From positions 124,001 to 188,000 of the forward strand of contig JACQFX010000013.1 in assembly GCA_016199835.1 (NCBI GenBank): a DNA stretch of 64,000 nt. The letters run 5' to 3'. Below the pieces are notes generated by a model, which had not been told where the DNA came from, searched no databases, and worked only from the letters and a program-made list of their open reading frames with translations. The position numbers and the translations under genes were made by a program. Positions within the stretch are counted from its first letter, which is position 1; each line of letters starts with the position of its first letter. The stretch comes from Nitrosomonadales bacterium (GTDB lineage Bacteria; Pseudomonadota; Gammaproteobacteria; Burkholderiales; Gallionellaceae). Positions 51,336-61,708 of this stretch are shown in pieces.

Positions 51336-52739
51336 ATGAGCGCAAAAACTTTATACGACAAACTCTGGGACTCGCACGTAGTGCGGCAGGAAGCCGACGG
51401 CACGGCGCTGATCTACATCGATCGCCATCTGGTGCATGAGGTGACCAGCCCGCAGGCATTCGAAGGGCTGAAGCTGGCGCGGCGCAAACCCTGGCGCGTG
51501 CAATCCATGCTCGCAGTGCCAGACCACAACGTGCCGACCGAACATCGCAGCAGCGGCATCGCCGATCCGATCTCGCGTTTGCAGGTTGAAACGCTGGATG
51601 CGAATTGCGCCGAGTTCGGCGTGACCGAATTTAAAATGAACGATATACGCCAGGGCGTCGTGCATGTGATGGGCCCGGAACAAGGCGCGACGCTGCCCGG
51701 CATGACCGTGGTGTGCGGCGATTCGCATACCAGCACGCATGGCGCATTCGGCGCGCTGGCTCACGGTATCGGCACATCCGAGGTCGAGCATGTGATGGCG
51801 ACGCAATGCCTGGTGGCGAAGAAATCCAAAGCCATGCTGGTCAAAATGGAAGGTGCGCTGCACGCAGGCGTCACCGCCAAGGACATCGCGCTGGCAGTGA
51901 TCGGCAAGATCGGCACGGCAGGCGGCACCGGCTACGCCATCGAATTCGCGGGCAGCGCCATCCGCGCGCTCAGCATGGAAGGCCGCATGACATTGTGCAA
52001 CATGGCCATTGAGGCGGGCGCACGCGCCGGCATGATCGCCGTGGACGACACCACAATCAATTACGTCAAGGGCCGCCCTTACGCGCCGCAGGCTGCGCAG
52101 TGGGAACAGGCCGTGGCCTACTGGCGCACGCTGCATTCGGATGATGGTGCAAAATTCGACGCAGTGATGGCAATGGATGCGGCCAGCATCAAGCCGCAAG
52201 TGACCTGGGGCACCTCGCCCGAAATGGTGACGGACATCGACGGTCGTGTGCCCGATCCCGCTTCCGCTCCCGATGAGGTGAAGCGCCAGGACTGGGTGCG
52301 GGCGCTGCAATACATGGGATTGCAGGCGAACACACCGATCAGCGAAATCCCTGTGGACAAGATATTCATCGGCTCCTGCACCAATGGACGCATCGAGGAT
52401 CTGCGTGCAGCGGCGGCAGTGGCGCGCGGCAAACACATCGCAACAAACGTGAAGCTCGCGATGGTGGTACCCGGCTCCGGGCTGGTGAAGCAGCAGGCCG
52501 AGCAGGAAGGCCTGGACAAGATATTCATCGCGGCGGGTTTCGAGTGGCGTGATCCGGGCTGCTCCATGTGTCTGGCGATGAACGATGACCGACTTGCGCC
52601 GGGCGAGCGTTGCGCCGCCACTTCCAACCGCAACTTCGAGGGACGACAAGGACAAGGCGGACGCACCCATCTGGTAAGTCCGGCCATGGCCGCAGCCGCA
52701 GCGATCGCAGGGCATTTTGTAGACGTAAGTAAATTGTAA
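51336..52739 (+). CDS. leuC: 3-isopropylmalate dehydratase large subunit
   Basis: An aconitase-family enzyme of 467 residues isomerising 2- to 3-isopropylmalate in leucine synthesis, with LeuD. The [4Fe-4S] ligands lie in [12 protein letters not shown] and [27 protein letters not shown] is the substrate-binding motif. Start ATG 51336 is preceded by a weak site. It is the first gene of a leucine cluster interrupted by non-leucine genes. Confidence 0.96.
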   Translation: MSAKTLYDKLWDSHVVRQEADGTALIYIDRHLVHEVTSPQAFEGLKLARRKPWRVQSMLAVPDHNVPTEHRSSGIADPISRLQVETLDANCAEFGVTEFKMNDIRQGVVHVMGPEQGATLPGMTVVCGDSHTSTHGAFGALAHGIGTSEVEHVMATQCLVAKKSKAMLVKMEGALHAGVTAKDIALAVIGKIGTAGGTGYAIEFAGSAIRALSMEGRMTLCNMAIEAGARAGMIAVDDTTINYVKGRPYAPQAAQWEQAVAYWRTLHSDDGAKFDAVMAMDAASIKPQVTWGTSPEMVTDIDGRVPDPASAPDEVKRQDWVRALQYMGLQANTPISEIPVDKIFIGSCTNGRIEDLRAAAAVARGKHIATNVKLAMVVPGSGLVKQQAEQEGLDKIFIAAGFEWRDPGCSMCLAMNDDRLAPGERCAATSNRNFEGRQGQGGRTHLVSPAMAAAAAIAGHFVDVSKL

Positions 52740-52749
52740 GGAGAAGAGG

Positions 52750-52869
52750 ATGAAAACGATTTCTTTGTTGTTGGCAGTATGGATGCTGGCTGGATGCAAC
52801 ACCATGGAAGGTTTGGGCAAGGACATCCAGAAGGGTGGGCAGAAAATCGAAAAGGCCGCCACGAAATAA
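52750..52869 (+). CDS. Entericidin-like small lipoprotein
   Basis: A protein of only 39 residues: [16 protein letters not shown] is a lipoprotein signal with lipobox LAGC, and the mature part [20 protein letters not shown] is the entericidin A/B core. AAGGAGAAGAGG provides a strong ribosome-binding site. Entericidin-like genes between leuC and leuD are known from Betaproteobacteria. The role is membrane-linked and not well defined. Confidence 0.85.
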   Translation: MKTISLLLAVWMLAGCNTMEGLGKDIQKGGQKIEKAATK

Positions 52870-52871
52870 CC

Positions 52872-53510
52872 ATGCAGAAATTCACTTTGCTGGACGGACT
52901 GGTCGCGCCGCTGGATCGAGCCAACGTTGATACCGACGCCATTATCCCGAAACAGTTTCTGAAGTCCATCAAGCGCTCCGGCTTCGGGCCCAATGCGTTC
53001 GATGAGTGGCGCTACCTGGATCATGGCGAACCCGGCATGGATAACAGCAAGCGTTCGATCAACCCTGACTTCGTGCTGAACCAGTCGCGCTACCAAGGCG
53101 CGCAGGTTTTGCTTGCCCGCGAGAATTTTGGCTGTGGCTCCTCGCGCGAGCATGCACCGTGGGCACTCGAAGACTATGGCTTCCGCGCCATCATCGCGCC
53201 CAGCTTCGCCGACATTTTCTTCAACAACTGTTTCAAGAACGGCTTGTTGCCGATCAAGCTGGATGCAGACAAGGTGGATGCGCTGTTCAATGCAGTGGAA
53301 GCCCATGCCGGCTACAAACTGAAGGTAGACCTGGAGCAACAGACCATCGCCACACCAGACGGCACGGTGTACAAATTCGACGTGGATGCGCACCGCAAGC
53401 ATTGTCTGCTCAACGGCCTGGATGACATCGGCCTGACGTTGCAGCATATGGACGAGGTCAAGGCGTACGAGGTCAAGCACCGCGCGGCGCAGCCGTGGTT
53501 GTTTGCCTGA
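52872..53510 (+). CDS. leuD: 3-isopropylmalate dehydratase small subunit
   Basis: A protein of 212 residues forming the swivel domain of isopropylmalate isomerase with LeuC. Typical segments are [16 protein letters not shown] and [16 protein letters not shown]. The start ATG lies two bases after the entericidin stop. In most relatives leuB follows closely; here about 1.2 kb with other genes intervenes. Confidence 0.96.
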   Translation: MQKFTLLDGLVAPLDRANVDTDAIIPKQFLKSIKRSGFGPNAFDEWRYLDHGEPGMDNSKRSINPDFVLNQSRYQGAQVLLARENFGCGSSREHAPWALEDYGFRAIIAPSFADIFFNNCFKNGLLPIKLDADKVDALFNAVEAHAGYKLKVDLEQQTIATPDGTVYKFDVDAHRKHCLLNGLDDIGLTLQHMDEVKAYEVKHRAAQPWLFA

Positions 53511-53526
53511 TACGTGGAACGCACTC

Positions 53527-53817
53527 ATGCGCTTGAACGCTGAAGAAACAGCTTCCATCAAGCGCATTGTGGCTCAAGTTTTTGGCGTTGATGCCAGCGT
53601 GAGCTTGTTCGGCTCGCGCGTGGATGACAGCAAGCGGGGCGGCGACGTGGATCTGTATGTAATGCCGGTGCAACGCGATGACTTGTATATGAAGCGCGTA
53701 ACTTGTCTGGGCGAACTGGAGCGGGCGTTGATGTATCCGGTGGACCTGGTAGTGGCAGAGCCGGATGCGAGCCGCCCGATAGACCGCATCGCGTTGAAGA
53801 ATGGGGTGATGCTGTGA
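53527..53817 (+). CDS. mntA: MNT-type nucleotidyltransferase (antitoxin of a HEPN/MNT pair)
   Basis: A small nucleotidyltransferase of 96 residues with the GS-x9-DxD motif [17 protein letters not shown] and a later Asp in PVDLVVAE. This is the minimal MNT fold of MntA, which AMPylates and so silences the HEPN ribonuclease HepT. I use ATG 53527; an in-frame ATG at 53503 lies inside leuD. Its stop overlaps the HEPN GTG by GTGA, so the pair is translationally coupled. Confidence 0.85.
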   Translation: MRLNAEETASIKRIVAQVFGVDASVSLFGSRVDDSKRGGDVDLYVMPVQRDDLYMKRVTCLGELERALMYPVDLVVAEPDASRPIDRIALKNGVML

Positions 53818-54293
53818 GCGCAGAGATGACAGCAGCACTGCACGAAAAAATACGGCATTTGGACAGGATGCGTGACCATCTGACTTTTTCGCAAAGCCGG
53901 GTGCAAAGCTGGTGGGTTTGTTCCGTTCCATTTGCGAGCTGGTCGGAAAGCCAGATGGAATCGCTGGATGCATTCAAGGCCAGATTCGCCGAACTGCAGG
54001 ATCATCTTGCCTCGGCAATGCGCATAATCGCCAGCATCGAGAACGAAGATACTCGCACCTTCACCTACGTGCTCAATTACATGGAGCAGATAGAGGTGCT
54101 GGGCGATATGAGGAAATGGCAGGAAGTGCGTGATTTGCGCAACGCCGCGACACATGATTATTCGGAAGCAGGTGAGATCAAGTCGCAGAACTTCGATGAC
54201 CTGTTGCAGAACACTGCATATCTTTTCGGAGTGCTTGAGAGTTTGAAAAAATTTGTATCGGTTCATTATTCGGGGAATGGGATGACCTCATGA
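53814..54293 (+). CDS. hepT: HEPN-domain protein (HepT-like RNase toxin)
   Basis: An all-helical protein of 159 residues. The HEPN active site Rx4HxY is clear in RNAATHDY (54138-54161), as in HepT toxins that cut RNA and are AMPylated at the Tyr by MntA. GTG 53814 overlaps the MNT stop; ATG 53826 is an alternative. The C-terminus overlaps the next reading frame by ATGA. Family knowledge supports a toxin role in stress or phage defence; not shown for this protein. Confidence 0.83.
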   Translation: MSAEMTAALHEKIRHLDRMRDHLTFSQSRVQSWWVCSVPFASWSESQMESLDAFKARFAELQDHLASAMRIIASIENEDTRTFTYVLNYMEQIEVLGDMRKWQEVRDLRNAATHDYSEAGEIKSQNFDDLLQNTAYLFGVLESLKKFVSVHYSGNGMTS

Positions 54294-54729
54294 AGAAACT
54301 CATTCAGCTACATGGAGTTCATGACTCAGGAAAAACCACAACAATCCGACGCGTCTTTGAGCTTTTGATTGCCGAATACCCTGCCGCAGGGATAGATGAT
54401 CAATCCTCCGGACGAGCACGTAAAAAAGGAGCGCCTGAAGTGCGCGCCATTCTGAAATTCGCATAGGCATTGGCAGCCCAGGGGATAACGAGATATGGCT
54501 GAAGAAAAATCTGGATTGGTTCATGAAAGAAAAATGCCAGTTAATTCTCTGTGCCACGAGGTCTCGTGGTAAAACTGCTAAGTTCGTGGGGGAATTTGTA
54601 GCCGCACACAAGTTTTCCCTGATACCAATCGAGAAAAAACGATCCCCATTGAGTGGCAGTCACAAGAACGAAAATGAACAAGTCGCACAAGAAATCTTCC
54701 AACTAATTAAAGGTAAAATTGGGAAATGA
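54290..54729 (+). pseudogene. Frameshifted P-loop NTPase gene coupled to the HEPN/MNT pair
   Basis: The first frame (54290-54466) opens [19 protein letters not shown] with a Walker A GVHDSGKT and stops after 58 residues. Similarity then continues in another frame (about 54452-54729: IRIGIGSPGDNEIWLKKNL, later ATRSRGKT) to a stop at 54729. A single missing base near 54452 would restore about 146 residues. The gene overlaps hepT by ATGA and leuB by ATGA. It might be inactivated, or the base could be a sequencing error. Family unknown beyond P-loop NTPase. Confidence 0.65.
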
Positions 54730-55790
54730 AAATCGCAGTGTTGCCCGGTGACGGGATAGGTACAGAAATTGTCGCGCAAGCTACCAAGGTGCTGGAAACC
54801 TTGCGCAGCGACGGCATGAAAATAGAAATGGAATATGCGCCCATAGGCGGCGCGGGCTACGAGGCTGCGGGCGACCCTCTGCCGGACGCAACACTCAAGC
54901 TCGCCAAGGAAGCTGACGCTGTGCTGCTCGGTGCGGTGGGCGACTGGAAGTACGACAAGCTGGAACGCAACCTGCGCCCGGAGCGCGGCCTGCTGCGCAT
55001 CCGCAAGGAACTCAACCTGTTCGCCAATCTGCGCCCCGCCCTGCTCTATCCCGAACTGGCAGGCGCTTCCACGCTGAAGCCGGAAGTGGTATCCGGCCTC
55101 GACATCATGATCGTGCGCGAACTCACCGGCGACGTTTATTTCGGCCAGCCGCGCGGCATCTCGACATTGCCCAACGGCGAGCGCGAGGGTGTCAACACCA
55201 TGCGCTACTCCGAATCCGAAATACGCCGCATCGGCCACGTCGCATTCAGGATCGCGATGAAGCGCAACAAGAAAGTTTGTTCGGTGGACAAGGCCAACGT
55301 GCTGGAGACCACGGAATTATGGCGTCAGGTGATGATAGAGACCGCCAGGGAATATCCTGAGATCGAGTTGTCGCACATGTACGTGGATAACGCCGCGATG
55401 CAACTGGTGCGCGCGCCCAAGCAGTTCGACGTGATGGTCACCGGAAATATTTTCGGCGACATCCTGTCCGACGAGGCCTCGATGCTGACCGGCTCTATCG
55501 GCATGCTGCCCTCGGCTTCGCTGGATCAGAACAACAAAGGCATGTATGAACCCAGCCACGGCTCTGCGCCCGACATCGCAGGCAAGGACGTGGCTAATCC
55601 GCTGGCAACTATCTTGTCGGTGGCAATGATGCTGCGCTACACCTTCAACGACGAAACCGGCGCGATACGCATCGAGAACGCGGTGAAGAAGGCGCTGGCT
55701 CAAGGTTATCGCACGGCGGATATTTATACGGACGGCTGCAACAAGGTGGGCTGCAATGCCATGGGCGATGCAGTGGTTGCGGCGCTGTAA
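54726..55790 (+). CDS. leuB: 3-isopropylmalate dehydrogenase
   Basis: A protein of 354 residues oxidising and decarboxylating 3-isopropylmalate with NAD. Motifs: [11 protein letters not shown] at the N-terminus, [14 protein letters not shown], the metal-site run [14 protein letters not shown] and [15 protein letters not shown]. It follows the P-loop remnant with a 4-nt overlap, so its translation may now depend on ribosomes ending in that frame. Confidence 0.96.
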   Translation: MKIAVLPGDGIGTEIVAQATKVLETLRSDGMKIEMEYAPIGGAGYEAAGDPLPDATLKLAKEADAVLLGAVGDWKYDKLERNLRPERGLLRIRKELNLFANLRPALLYPELAGASTLKPEVVSGLDIMIVRELTGDVYFGQPRGISTLPNGEREGVNTMRYSESEIRRIGHVAFRIAMKRNKKVCSVDKANVLETTELWRQVMIETAREYPEIELSHMYVDNAAMQLVRAPKQFDVMVTGNIFGDILSDEASMLTGSIGMLPSASLDQNNKGMYEPSHGSAPDIAGKDVANPLATILSVAMMLRYTFNDETGAIRIENAVKKALAQGYRTADIYTDGCNKVGCNAMGDAVVAAL

Positions 55791-55800
55791 GATTGTTCAG

Positions 55801-55925
55801 GTTGGGTTAGCCGCTTGCAGGCGGTGCGTGTGTTGTTGGGGCAAGCCCCGTACAACCACGGCCTACCCCTAGCGGGTATAACCCAACGATTACCTGGTGG
55901 GGTACGCTACGCTAACCCACCCAAC
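55801..55925. repeat. REP/BIME-like palindromic cluster between leuB and asd
   Basis: GTTGGGTT (55801-55808) pairs with AACCCAAC (55880-55887), enclosing inner hairpins. A second hairpin, GTGGGGTACGCTACGCTAAC then CCAC, follows at about 55897-55920. The inner text ACGGCCTACCC is shared with the element at 39011-39114. Confidence 0.7.
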
Positions 55926-55939
55926 GATGGAGATTCACA

Positions 55940-57043
55940 ATGAAGGTAGGTTTAATCGGCTGGCGCGGTATGGTGGGCTCGGTGCTCATGCAGCGCATGC
56001 GCGAAGAAAAAGATTTCGATCTGATTGATGCGGTGTTTTTCACCACCTCCAATGTCGGCGGCGCTGCGCCTGCGGAAGGCAAGGGCACGCCCCTGAAAGA
56101 TGCGCACGATGTGAGTGCGCTGAAGGCAATGGACGCCATCATCTCCTGCCAGGGCGGCGACTACACCACCGAGATATTTCCCAAACTGCGCGCGGCTGGC
56201 TGGCAAGGCTACTGGATAGACGCGGCTTCCACTCTGCGCATGGAGAAAGATGCGGTCATCATCCTCGATCCGGTGAACCTCGACCTCATCAAGAAGTCGC
56301 TGGCGAACGGCGGCAGGAATTTCATCGGCGGCAACTGCACCAACAGCATTCTGTTGATGGGCCTGGGCGGCCTGTTCCATGCCGGGCTGGTGGAATGGGT
56401 GTCGTCCATGACCTATCAGGCGGCGAGCGGCGCGGGCGCACAGAACATGCGCGAACTGCTGACCCAGATGGGCGTGGTGCATGCTTCGGTGGCCGACCTG
56501 CTGGCCGATCCGAAATCCGCCATCCTCGAAATAGACAGCCGCGTGGCAGAAAAACTGCGCTCTGCCGACATGCCCACCGAGAATTTCGGCGCACCGCTGG
56601 CGGGCAGTCTGATCCCCTGGATAGACAAACAACTCGACAACGGTCAGTCGAAAGAAGAATGGAAAGGCCAGGCCGAAGTCAACAAGATACTTGGCACGAT
56701 GGAACGCATCCCCGTGGACGGACTGTGCGTGCGCATAGGTGCAATGCGCTGCCACAGCCTGGCACTGACCCTCAAGTTGAAGAAAGACGTGCCGCTAAAG
56801 GAAATCGAAGCGCTAATCAAGAATGGAAATCCCTGGGTCAGGTTCGTGCCCAATCAGCGCGAGCTGTCGGTGCGCGAACTGACGCCAGCTGCCGTGACGG
56901 GCAAGCTGGATGTGGCCGTCGGGCGTGTTCGCAAAATGGAATTGGGGCCGGAATATATTAGCGCCTTCGTTTGCGGCGACCAGTTGTTGTGGGGCGCTGC
57001 GGAGCCGCTGCGCCGCATGCTGCGTATATTGCTCGACCGGTAA
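55940..57043 (+). CDS. asd: Aspartate-semialdehyde dehydrogenase
   Basis: A protein of 367 residues of the long (E. coli-like) Asd type in lysine, methionine and threonine synthesis. NADP-binding [13 protein letters not shown] opens the protein. The nucleophilic Cys is in [26 protein letters not shown] and ELTPAAVTG belong to the C-terminal half. Start ATG 55940 lies after GGAGA. Its position between leuB and fimV is typical of Betaproteobacteria. Confidence 0.95.
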   Translation: MKVGLIGWRGMVGSVLMQRMREEKDFDLIDAVFFTTSNVGGAAPAEGKGTPLKDAHDVSALKAMDAIISCQGGDYTTEIFPKLRAAGWQGYWIDAASTLRMEKDAVIILDPVNLDLIKKSLANGGRNFIGGNCTNSILLMGLGGLFHAGLVEWVSSMTYQAASGAGAQNMRELLTQMGVVHASVADLLADPKSAILEIDSRVAEKLRSADMPTENFGAPLAGSLIPWIDKQLDNGQSKEEWKGQAEVNKILGTMERIPVDGLCVRIGAMRCHSLALTLKLKKDVPLKEIEALIKNGNPWVRFVPNQRELSVRELTPAAVTGKLDVAVGRVRKMELGPEYISAFVCGDQLLWGAAEPLRRMLRILLDR

Positions 57044-57153
57044 ACCCGGGAAGGCTGGGCGGCCTGATGTATAAATATCAAGCCGGGATTGAACTTGCAT
57101 CACTAACTTCATGATGTTAGTCTGCTTGCACTTAAAATTTTAGAGGTGGCGGC

Positions 57154-59781
57154 GTGGTAAAGTTACTCGTCAAAACGTTGGGGCTCATTACTGGTCTGTT
57201 ATTGTCCGGGATGGCATATGCAATAGGAATGGGCGGAATTAACGTAGTGTCCGCCCTGGGCGAACCGTTGAAGGCCGAGATCGATCTCGTTGCGGTCGGC
57301 AAGACTGAACGCAGCAGCCTGTCGGCGCATATGGCCTCTATGGATATATACAAAGGTGCGGGCATGGAGTATCCCGCCTCCCTGCCCAAGTTAAAATTCC
57401 AACTGGAGACACATCCCAACGGCGACCACTACATCAAGGTGACTTCCGCCCTGCCAGTGAACGATCCTTTCGTCAGCATACTGGTCGAACTGAACTGGTC
57501 TTCGGGCAGGCTGTTGCGCGAATATACTTTTCTGATGGATCCACCGGGTTTCCGCCCGGAGCAACCCAAGAAGCAAGAGGAAGTGGCGCCAATAGAACCC
57601 AGCGTTAATGAAGCTGGCACGCCCTCATCTGAAACGGCAAAGCCCGAAGCCGCACCGGCGGTCGCAGTCGAGCCTGTAAAAAAATCCACCGCCAATCACA
57701 ATGTTTCCATTGGCACTATCACGGTAAAACGTGGCGACACCCTGAGCAAGATCGCACAAACGACCAAGCCTTCCGATATCAGCCTGGAGCGCATGCTGGT
57801 CGCGCTATACCGCGCCAATTCGGACGCCTTCGACGGCAACAACATGAACCGTCTGCGCACCGGAAAGATCCTGCACACGCCGGAAAATTCCGATCTTGAG
57901 AATCTGCCGCAAGATGAAGCGGTGAAGGAAGTTCATGCACAAAGCATAGACTGGAATATTTACCGCCAGAAACTCGCAGCCGCGAGCGCCCCCGCAGTTG
58001 AAGCGCCAGCCAAACAGGAAACAGCGGGAAAGATCAGCACCAAAGTAGCGGACAAGGCTCCACCTGCCAAGGAGGGCGCCAGGGAAGTAATCAAGTTATC
58101 CAAGGGCGAGACTCTTGGCGATAAGGCTATCGCCACCGCCGGTAACACCAAGGCATTGCAGGACAAGGTTCATGCGATGGAGGAAGAAGCCATCGCCAGA
58201 AGCAAGTCGCTCAAAGAGAGCAACGAACGCATCGCCCTGCTGGAAAAAAATATCCAGGAGATGCAACGCCTGATCAACCTGAAAACCCAGCCAGCCGTAC
58301 CGGCAAAACCTGAAGTAAAACCCGAGCCGGTCAAGCCCGAAGTAAAGCCCGAACACGCCAAGCCTGCCACAGCGCCTGCGACTCCTCCGGTTGCAATTGC
58401 CGCAAGTGCAGTAAACCCGGCCAAACCGGCTGCACCCAAAGTATTGCCACCCACGCCTTCCATGCTGGATGAAATACTGGATGAACCGCTATATCTGATT
58501 GGCATCGCCGCCACCTTGCTCGGATTGGGAGGCGCAGGCTTCGTAGCGATGCGACGCAGGAAAGGTGGCAAGAAAGAACAGAAGACATTGAGCGTAGATA
58601 TGGAAGATGCCGGCAGCACCAGTGGGCGCATCGCTGCCCCGGTAGCACCCTCTCCGGAAACTGGCGACTTTACGCAGACTATAGCCGCGCCACTCGCGCC
58701 ACAAACAGACGACGTTGATCCGATCAGCGAAGCAGAACTGTTCCTGAATTTTGGACGCGATGCACAGGCAGAGGAAATCCTGAAAGACGCCCTGGAAAAA
58801 GACGCTTCCAATAACCGCATCCGGCTCAAGCTGCTATCCATTTATGCCAACCGGAATGACCTCAAGAATTTTTCTGTCATCGCACACGAGGTGCATGAGT
58901 CCGCCGATGCCATTGCCTGGGCACAGACCGCTGAAATGGGACGCAGGCTGGAACCGGGTAACCCGATGTATGGCGGTAGCGGTGACGCAGCCGCTGGAGT
59001 TGAACCCCCGATGCCGGAGACCATGGCTGCCCCCGCCGCTGCGAGCCTCGATTTCGACTTGGGGTTTGGCGCCGCAAACAGCCATGACAGTGCGGATATA
59101 CCGGCTGTAGCGCCCGAACTCGACCTTGATCTGGGAACCGCAGACACGCCTGCGGAAACTGTACCGGCAACGGGGTTTGAAAACACTGTGGTATTAGCTC
59201 CGACGACCGCAGCGACGACCAGCGCCGGGGAACTGGATTTTGATCTGGGCTCGGCAGATACCTCCGCCGCAGAGGAGACGCATGCCACGCCGGGCGAGAA
59301 GACCGTGATCATGCAGCAGCTCCAGACGCCACCATCGCAGGAGGCATCAGCCCCCGGCCTGGAAGATCTGGTGTTTGACGTTACGCACGAACATTCCGAA
59401 CCGGCTGCCGAGGCCGAAGCAGCTTACACGGCAGACGTTCCGGAAGAACACCATAGCGATGCCTTTACATTGGCCACACCCTCTGACGAACCATCTGAAT
59501 CCGAACCCGCTCCCGCTCCGGTCGCAAACATCGCCGTCGCAAACCCGGACATCGCAGACATCAACTTGCATCTGGGCCAGGAAACCCCCGCCTCTCCAAC
59601 CTCGGAAGCCATCAAGGATGAACACTGGCAGGACGTTGCCACCAAGCTCGATCTCGCCAAGGCTTATCAGGAAATGGGCGATGGCGCAGGTGCCCGCGAG
59701 ATACTGGAAGAAGTGCTGAAAGAAGGCGACGCGCAACAGCAGGCAAGTGCGCAGGCAATGCTACAGCAATTGCCGTCCTGA
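57154..59781 (+). CDS. fimV: FimV/HubP-like polar hub protein
   Basis: A protein of 875 residues from a GTG start. It has a signal peptide, an N-terminal FimV domain (INVVSALGEPLKAEIDLVAV), a LysM peptidoglycan-binding module (about residues 186-245: TVKRGDTLSKIAQ), a coiled-coil stretch near residue 340, Pro/Lys-rich linkers, one membrane helix (about 448-468) followed by RRRKGGKK, and a long acidic cytoplasmic part. It ends in the TPR-like FimV C-terminal domain (LDLAKAYQEMGDGAGAREIL). Such proteins organise cell poles and type IV pili. A terminator follows. Confidence 0.92.
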   Translation: MVKLLVKTLGLITGLLLSGMAYAIGMGGINVVSALGEPLKAEIDLVAVGKTERSSLSAHMASMDIYKGAGMEYPASLPKLKFQLETHPNGDHYIKVTSALPVNDPFVSILVELNWSSGRLLREYTFLMDPPGFRPEQPKKQEEVAPIEPSVNEAGTPSSETAKPEAAPAVAVEPVKKSTANHNVSIGTITVKRGDTLSKIAQTTKPSDISLERMLVALYRANSDAFDGNNMNRLRTGKILHTPENSDLENLPQDEAVKEVHAQSIDWNIYRQKLAAASAPAVEAPAKQETAGKISTKVADKAPPAKEGAREVIKLSKGETLGDKAIATAGNTKALQDKVHAMEEEAIARSKSLKESNERIALLEKNIQEMQRLINLKTQPAVPAKPEVKPEPVKPEVKPEHAKPATAPATPPVAIAASAVNPAKPAAPKVLPPTPSMLDEILDEPLYLIGIAATLLGLGGAGFVAMRRRKGGKKEQKTLSVDMEDAGSTSGRIAAPVAPSPETGDFTQTIAAPLAPQTDDVDPISEAELFLNFGRDAQAEEILKDALEKDASNNRIRLKLLSIYANRNDLKNFSVIAHEVHESADAIAWAQTAEMGRRLEPGNPMYGGSGDAAAGVEPPMPETMAAPAAASLDFDLGFGAANSHDSADIPAVAPELDLDLGTADTPAETVPATGFENTVVLAPTTAATTSAGELDFDLGSADTSAAEETHATPGEKTVIMQQLQTPPSQEASAPGLEDLVFDVTHEHSEPAAEAEAAYTADVPEEHHSDAFTLATPSDEPSESEPAPAPVANIAVANPDIADINLHLGQETPASPTSEAIKDEHWQDVATKLDLAKAYQEMGDGAGAREILEEVLKEGDAQQQASAQAMLQQLPS

Positions 59782-59808
59782 CCAGCCAGGGTTACCTTGA
59801 AAACGATG

Positions 59809-59842
59809 CGGCAGCCATACGATGAACGGCTGCCGTTTTTAT
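59809..59842 (+). terminator. Intrinsic terminator after fimV
   Basis: CGGCAGCC (59809-59816) and GGCTGCCG (59828-59835) form an 8-bp stem with an 11-nt loop followed by TTTTTATT. It lies upstream of the preferred start of the next gene, which argues against that gene starting at 59797. Confidence 0.88.
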
Positions 59843-59856
59843 TCCCGGATCCATCC

Positions 59857-60471
59857 ATGCCCCACCCCACCGTGCAGATCCTCCTCTGGCTCTGCCTCAC
59901 CGTCGCCTTGCAGGCGTTGCATGCAACCGCCCTGCTGTCCATATGCACGCTGCTCACGGCAGTGGCACTGATATTTTCCTCCACACGTTTTTATATACTG
60001 CTGCGCCGCACGCGCTGGGTCATGCTTTCGCTCCTGCTGATATATGCCTATGCCACGCCGGGTGAAGCTGTATTTACGCAATGGGGAACATTCAGCCCGA
60101 CTGATGAAGGGCTACTGGACGGACTGCTGCAACTCGGGCGATTACTGTGCGCGTTGGCTGCACTTTCCATCCTGCTCACCCGCCTGAATCAACAGCAACT
60201 CATCGCCGGGCTTTACGCCCTGGCTTATCCCCTGCGTTTTTTTGGGCTGTCGCGCGAACGCATCGCGGTACGCCTTGCGCTGACATTGCGCTACGCAGAT
60301 TCCGCGATGCTCAACACTGCATCCGACTGGCACAGCAGTATGGAAAATATGCTCGCACCAGTTGAGGCAAAACGGGACAGCATAGAATTGCACGCCGCCC
60401 CCATTACCTTGCGTGACGCCCTGCTGCTGGCCCTGACCGCTTGTGCGTCACTCGCGCTGATGCTGTTATGA
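59857..60471 (+). CDS. CbiQ/EcfT-like membrane protein
   Basis: A polytopic protein of 204 residues from ATG 59857 with about five hydrophobic segments. The C-terminal half has the two-helix coupling-like region (RERIAVRLALTLRYADSAML) seen in transmembrane subunits of energy-coupling-factor transporters. No ATPase or substrate component adjoins it. It lies between fimV and truA, as in other Betaproteobacteria. Function unproved. Confidence 0.6.
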   Translation: MPHPTVQILLWLCLTVALQALHATALLSICTLLTAVALIFSSTRFYILLRRTRWVMLSLLLIYAYATPGEAVFTQWGTFSPTDEGLLDGLLQLGRLLCALAALSILLTRLNQQQLIAGLYALAYPLRFFGLSRERIAVRLALTLRYADSAMLNTASDWHSSMENMLAPVEAKRDSIELHAAPITLRDALLLALTACASLALMLL

Positions 60472-60484
60472 GGCCAGCGACATC

Positions 60485-61249
60485 ATGAGGATAGCATTAG
60501 GTGTCGAATACGATGGCAGCTCCTACTCCGGCTGGCAGAGCCAACCCGACAGGCCCAATATACAAGACACCTTGCAGGCAGCATTAAGCAGCATCGCCGG
60601 AGCGCCCATTTCCGTCATCGCGGCAGGACGCACCGACACTGGCGTGCATGCGCTGGAACAAGTGGTTCACTTCGATTCCGGCGTGAACCGGCCGCTCACA
60701 GCATGGGTGCGCGGCACAAACGCACTGCTGCCCGAAAATATCGCCATTCTGTGGGCGCATACCGTGCCTGACGAGTTCCATGCGCGCTTCTCGGCGCAGG
60801 CACGCAGCTACCAGTATGTGCTCATCAATCGCCCGTCGCGCAGCGCGGTGCATCACGGCAAGGCAGGCTGGTTCCATGCGCCATTGAATACAGCCGCCAT
60901 GCGCGAGGCCGCACAATACCTGCTGGGCAAACACGATTTCAGCGCCTTCCGCGCTTCCGAATGCCAAGCCAGAACGCCGATCAAGACTCTCTCGCGACTC
61001 GATATCCAGCAGCAAGGCGACACCATCATCTTCGACCTGCGCGCCGATGCTTTTCTGCACCACATGGTGCGCAACATAGTCGGCTGCCTGCTATATGTAG
61101 GCAAGGGCAAGTATCCGCCGCAGTGGCTGGAGCAAGTGCTGCAAGCCCGCAATCGCGGCCTGGCCGCCCCTACCTTCGCCTCGGACGGCTTATACCTGCG
61201 CCACATCACCTACGACACCAAGTGGGGATTGCCGCAGACGACAGAGTAA
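60485..61249 (+). CDS. truA: tRNA pseudouridine(38-40) synthase TruA
   Basis: A protein of 254 residues. The catalytic Asp lies in AAGRTDTGVHALEQVVHFD. SARSYQYVL-like ARSYQYVLINRPSR and FLHHMVRNIVGCL are conserved family segments. It modifies the anticodon arm of many tRNAs. The ATG lies 13 nt after the previous gene, likely the same transcript. Confidence 0.95.
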   Translation: MRIALGVEYDGSSYSGWQSQPDRPNIQDTLQAALSSIAGAPISVIAAGRTDTGVHALEQVVHFDSGVNRPLTAWVRGTNALLPENIAILWAHTVPDEFHARFSAQARSYQYVLINRPSRSAVHHGKAGWFHAPLNTAAMREAAQYLLGKHDFSAFRASECQARTPIKTLSRLDIQQQGDTIIFDLRADAFLHHMVRNIVGCLLYVGKGKYPPQWLEQVLQARNRGLAAPTFASDGLYLRHITYDTKWGLPQTTE

Positions 61250-61342
61250 CTCCCGTGCAGCGGCATCCGCAGGAAAAGCCCGCACTGTTATCACCTCTCG
61301 ACCGATTATTCGGTGCACGCAACCAGGAACTGCCTGCACATT

Positions 61343-61552
61343 TCATGCGGCAGCAAAGTGCATGGTGTCCAATACATAAACGAGGGTGTCGAGCGGGAAC
61401 CATTCAATACCACCGTCGAAATATTCCACGCGCACACCATTGACTCTCGTTACCGTCACTGCCCGTATTTCCTTATAGCCACTAAGAGCCTGACGGCTGA
61501 TTTTTTGCCCCGCGTGTATGAATTGGATTTTGATGCGATTGTATTTGATCAT
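61343..61552 (-). CDS. Small hypothetical protein
   Basis: From ATG 61552 (GGAGG five bases upstream) a protein of 69 residues: MIKYNRIKIQFIHAGQKISR at the start and a small beta-rich body VTRVNGVRVEYFDGGIEWFP. No known domain is recognised. It may be a small stand-alone regulator; its frame could also start at 61612. It converges on truA. Confidence 0.55.
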   Translation of the reverse strand: MIKYNRIKIQFIHAGQKISRQALSGYKEIRAVTVTRVNGVRVEYFDGGIEWFPLDTLVYVLDTMHFAAA

Positions 61553-61708
61553 TTTGCCTCCAGCCTGATCAAATCCGGGAAACCCTTTATAGCTTAACGG
61601 CAAAACAGCCATTAACTTGAGCCATCCCGATCCTTCCTCAGTATTGCAGTCATTCTAGCGCATCACGAAACACCATGCCGTACCGACATGCACACTACCG
61701 CTTCAGTC

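Noticed and set aside
51351-53567. A very long open frame on the minus strand opposite leuC and leuD (738 codons)
   Set aside because: It has no domain, no plausible initiation site, and mirrors the codon bias of the well-supported leuC/leuD genes.
54420-54440. Programmed -1 frameshift at the A-run before the P-loop break
   Set aside because: Reading in the -1 frame from the six A residues meets a TGA within four codons, so it would not join the two parts.
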